Origin: Methylotenera oryzisoli
Lineage (GTDB): Bacteria > Pseudomonadota > Gammaproteobacteria > Burkholderiales > Methylophilaceae
Direction of reading: 5' to 3'
Length of the DNA stretch: 64,000 nucleotides
Assembly: GCA_945881735.1 (NCBI GenBank)
Contig: CAMCVF010000005.1
Coordinates: 1-64,000, forward strand
The notes under the pieces were generated by a model. That model saw nothing but the letters and a program-made list of their open reading frames with translations. It made no database searches and was not told the DNA's origin. The translations under genes were made by a program, and so were the position numbers. Positions 62,833 through 64,000 of the stretch are shown one piece after another; position 1 is the stretch's first letter, and each line of letters begins with the position of its first letter.

Positions 62833-63567
62833 CTATGGCACTTCCACAAGCCGCATTCTTGCTTTTATAGTCGCGATCCGTCGGTTTAAATAGCGCGTAT
62901 TTCGATGATCATCATAAAAAAGTGGGTTAGGAATCATAGCCGCCAGCTTTGCCGCTTGCGTTATACCTAAACCTTTCGCCGTTGTTTTAAAGTAATGCTT
63001 AGCCGCCGCTTCTGCACCAAATAAGCCATTCCCCCACTCAATCATATTGAGATAAATTTCTAAAATACGGCGCTTGGTAAGCATTTTTTCTAGCATTAGC
63101 GTAATTACCGCTTCTTCTGCCTTGCGCCAAGGTGTTCGCCCGCTGGATAAAAATAGATTCTTGGCAAGTTGCTGACTAATGGTAGAGCCGCCGCCAACAA
63201 TTTTTCCTTTTTTGATGTTTTTATCTAAGGCCTTTTCGATACCTTCCCAATCAAAACCTTCATGATGCTTAAATTTTGCATCTTCACTGGCGATAACAGC
63301 ACGTTTTAGGTGTGTGGATATCTTTGCGTAATCGACCCATTTATGTTTCAACTCGGCATCTGGCTTGGACTTCTGAATAATAGCAAGCCTGTCATCCATA
63401 AACGCGGTTGAGCTTGGGTTAAACTTAATCCACCAGACGATATGCAAGAAAATCCACAACTGATATAAAATCAGCCATGTTAAAAATAATACGATTGCAC
63501 GATTAAAATAACCCCAAAAACCAAGCGATCTTGCACTAGCCTTGCTGTTAAATAACCAGCGTAGCAC
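62833..63567 (-). CDS. mtgA: Monofunctional biosynthetic peptidoglycan transglycosylase
   Basis: GT51 glycosyltransferase that polymerises lipid II. 244 aa: an N-terminal membrane helix (about 25-48) and the GT51 motifs EDAKFKHHEGFDWEGIEKA (catalytic Glu first), GGGSTISQQLAKNLFLS, KLTKRRI-like EKMLTKRRILEIYLNMIEWG and GAEAAAKHYF. There is no transpeptidase domain. It starts with GTG directly after the aroE stop (TAA-GTG), so it is cotranscribed with aroE. Confidence 0.95.
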   Translation of the reverse strand: MLRWLFNSKASARSLGFWGYFNRAIVLFLTWLILYQLWIFLHIVWWIKFNPSSTAFMDDRLAIIQKSKPDAELKHKWVDYAKISTHLKRAVIASEDAKFKHHEGFDWEGIEKALDKNIKKGKIVGGGSTISQQLAKNLFLSSGRTPWRKAEEAVITLMLEKMLTKRRILEIYLNMIEWGNGLFGAEAAAKHYFKTTAKGLGITQAAKLAAMIPNPLFYDDHRNTRYLNRRIATIKARMRLVEVP

Positions 63568-64000
63568 TTAAGATTTTTCCATTTGCAGCGATTTAACTAT
63601 TTGTATAACTGGCTTTGTTTCTGGCCTTACTCCACGCCACAAATAAAACGCTTCTGCCGCTTGCTCTACCAGCATACCTAATCCGTCAGCCACTTGAGCA
63701 CCCGATGCTTTAGCCAGCGCAATAAAAGGCGTTTCGCGGCCATACATCATGTCGTAGGCTAAAGCATTTACTGAAAAGTTACTCACACTAATATCAGGCA
63801 AATCGTCTGTTAACCCTGTAGAAGTAGCATTTATTACAATATCAAACGGGTGATTTTTAAACATTACAAATTCACCCGCATTTATTTCTAGCTTACCAAG
63901 TTTTAGTCGATTAAATGTATTGGCAAGCAGCACAGCCTTATGAAGGGTTCGATTAGCCACAGACAACAGGGCCCCTGCTTCTAGCAAGGGTAAAACCACG
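63568..64000 (-). CDS. aroE: Shikimate dehydrogenase, partial (C-terminal 144 residues)
   Basis: NADPH-dependent reduction of 3-dehydroshikimate. Only the C-terminal half is in the window; the frame runs off the right edge. Seen are VANRTLHKAVLLANTF (NADPH-binding loop N-R-T), INATSTGL, AYDMMYGRETPFIALAK and GLGMLVEQAAEAFYLWRGV, the AroE signature end. It is directly upstream of mtgA. Confidence 0.93.
   Translation of the reverse strand, partial: VVLPLLEAGALLSVANRTLHKAVLLANTFNRLKLGKLEINAGEFVMFKNHPFDIVINATSTGLTDDLPDISVSNFSVNALAYDMMYGRETPFIALAKASGAQVADGLGMLVEQAAEAFYLWRGVRPETKPVIQIVKSLQMEKS

Overview
The window looks like the chromosome of an AT-rich betaproteobacterium, most likely a methylotroph of the Methylophilaceae (Methylotenera/Methylophilus type). 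This is inferred from betaproteobacterial gene order (rpsU..dnaG-rpoD, rpsP-rimM-trmD-rplS, yebC-ruvC-ruvA..ruvB-ybgC-tolQRAB-pal-cpoB-queE-queC, FmdB-DUF502-aspS), DUF3422 and DUF3144 family proteins, a SoxYZ-like carrier of the type tied to quinoprotein dehydrogenases, and an Azoarcus-like group I intron in tRNA-Ile2(CAU). No taxonomic search was run.

Layout. 1-10.8 kb is accessory: a PEP-CTERM protein, two exopolysaccharide genes (undecaprenyl-P sugar transferase, GT4), a CBS-GGDEF-EAL c-di-GMP protein, an IPTL-CTERM subtilase and a SOUL protein. Between them lie decayed gene pieces (IS3 OrfA, MCP, EAL domain). 10.8-12.4 kb holds a tRNA-Ile2(CAU) gene interrupted by a 215-bp group I intron. 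It lies between the two halves of a second, split tRNA-Ile2 copy whose halves share the 10-bp repeat GATTATGAGT. 12.4-25.9 kb is core: rpoD, dnaG, yqeY, DUF3144, rpsU; tsaD; plsY; folB; xerD-ogt; rplS-trmD-rimM-rpsP; queC, queE. 26.3-37.8 kb is the Tol-Pal/Ruv cluster, with a two-gene c-di-GMP sensory module inserted between ruvA and ruvB. 37.9-45.1 kb carries a transporter, a MarR regulator with a clear palindromic operator, a CBS protein, YjbQ, a SoxYZ-like carrier, a VOC protein, and aspS-DUF502-FmdB.

45.2-49.8 kb is a second accessory island: a degraded IS256-type element, a metY plus Baeyer-Villiger-like monooxygenase pair, a dead tRNA-Ile2 copy that still carries a well-folded group I intron, and the 3' half of a tRNA-Asn. 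50.2-55.2 kb has DUF3422, DUF4149, an SDR, a frameshifted DCC-family gene and a pentapeptide-repeat protein, with remnants of a fasciclin domain and a surface-protein C-terminus. 55.2-64 kb has ssb, an MFS transporter, uvrA, a GT4 plus an O-antigen-ligase-like pair, mtgA and the 3' part of aroE.

The most interesting items are the two tRNA-Ile2 group I introns, the split tRNA with its direct repeat (it looks like a site-specific insertion into the anticodon loop), and the large amount of recognisable gene debris next to them. All calls come from reading the sequence and its translations; no database search was possible.
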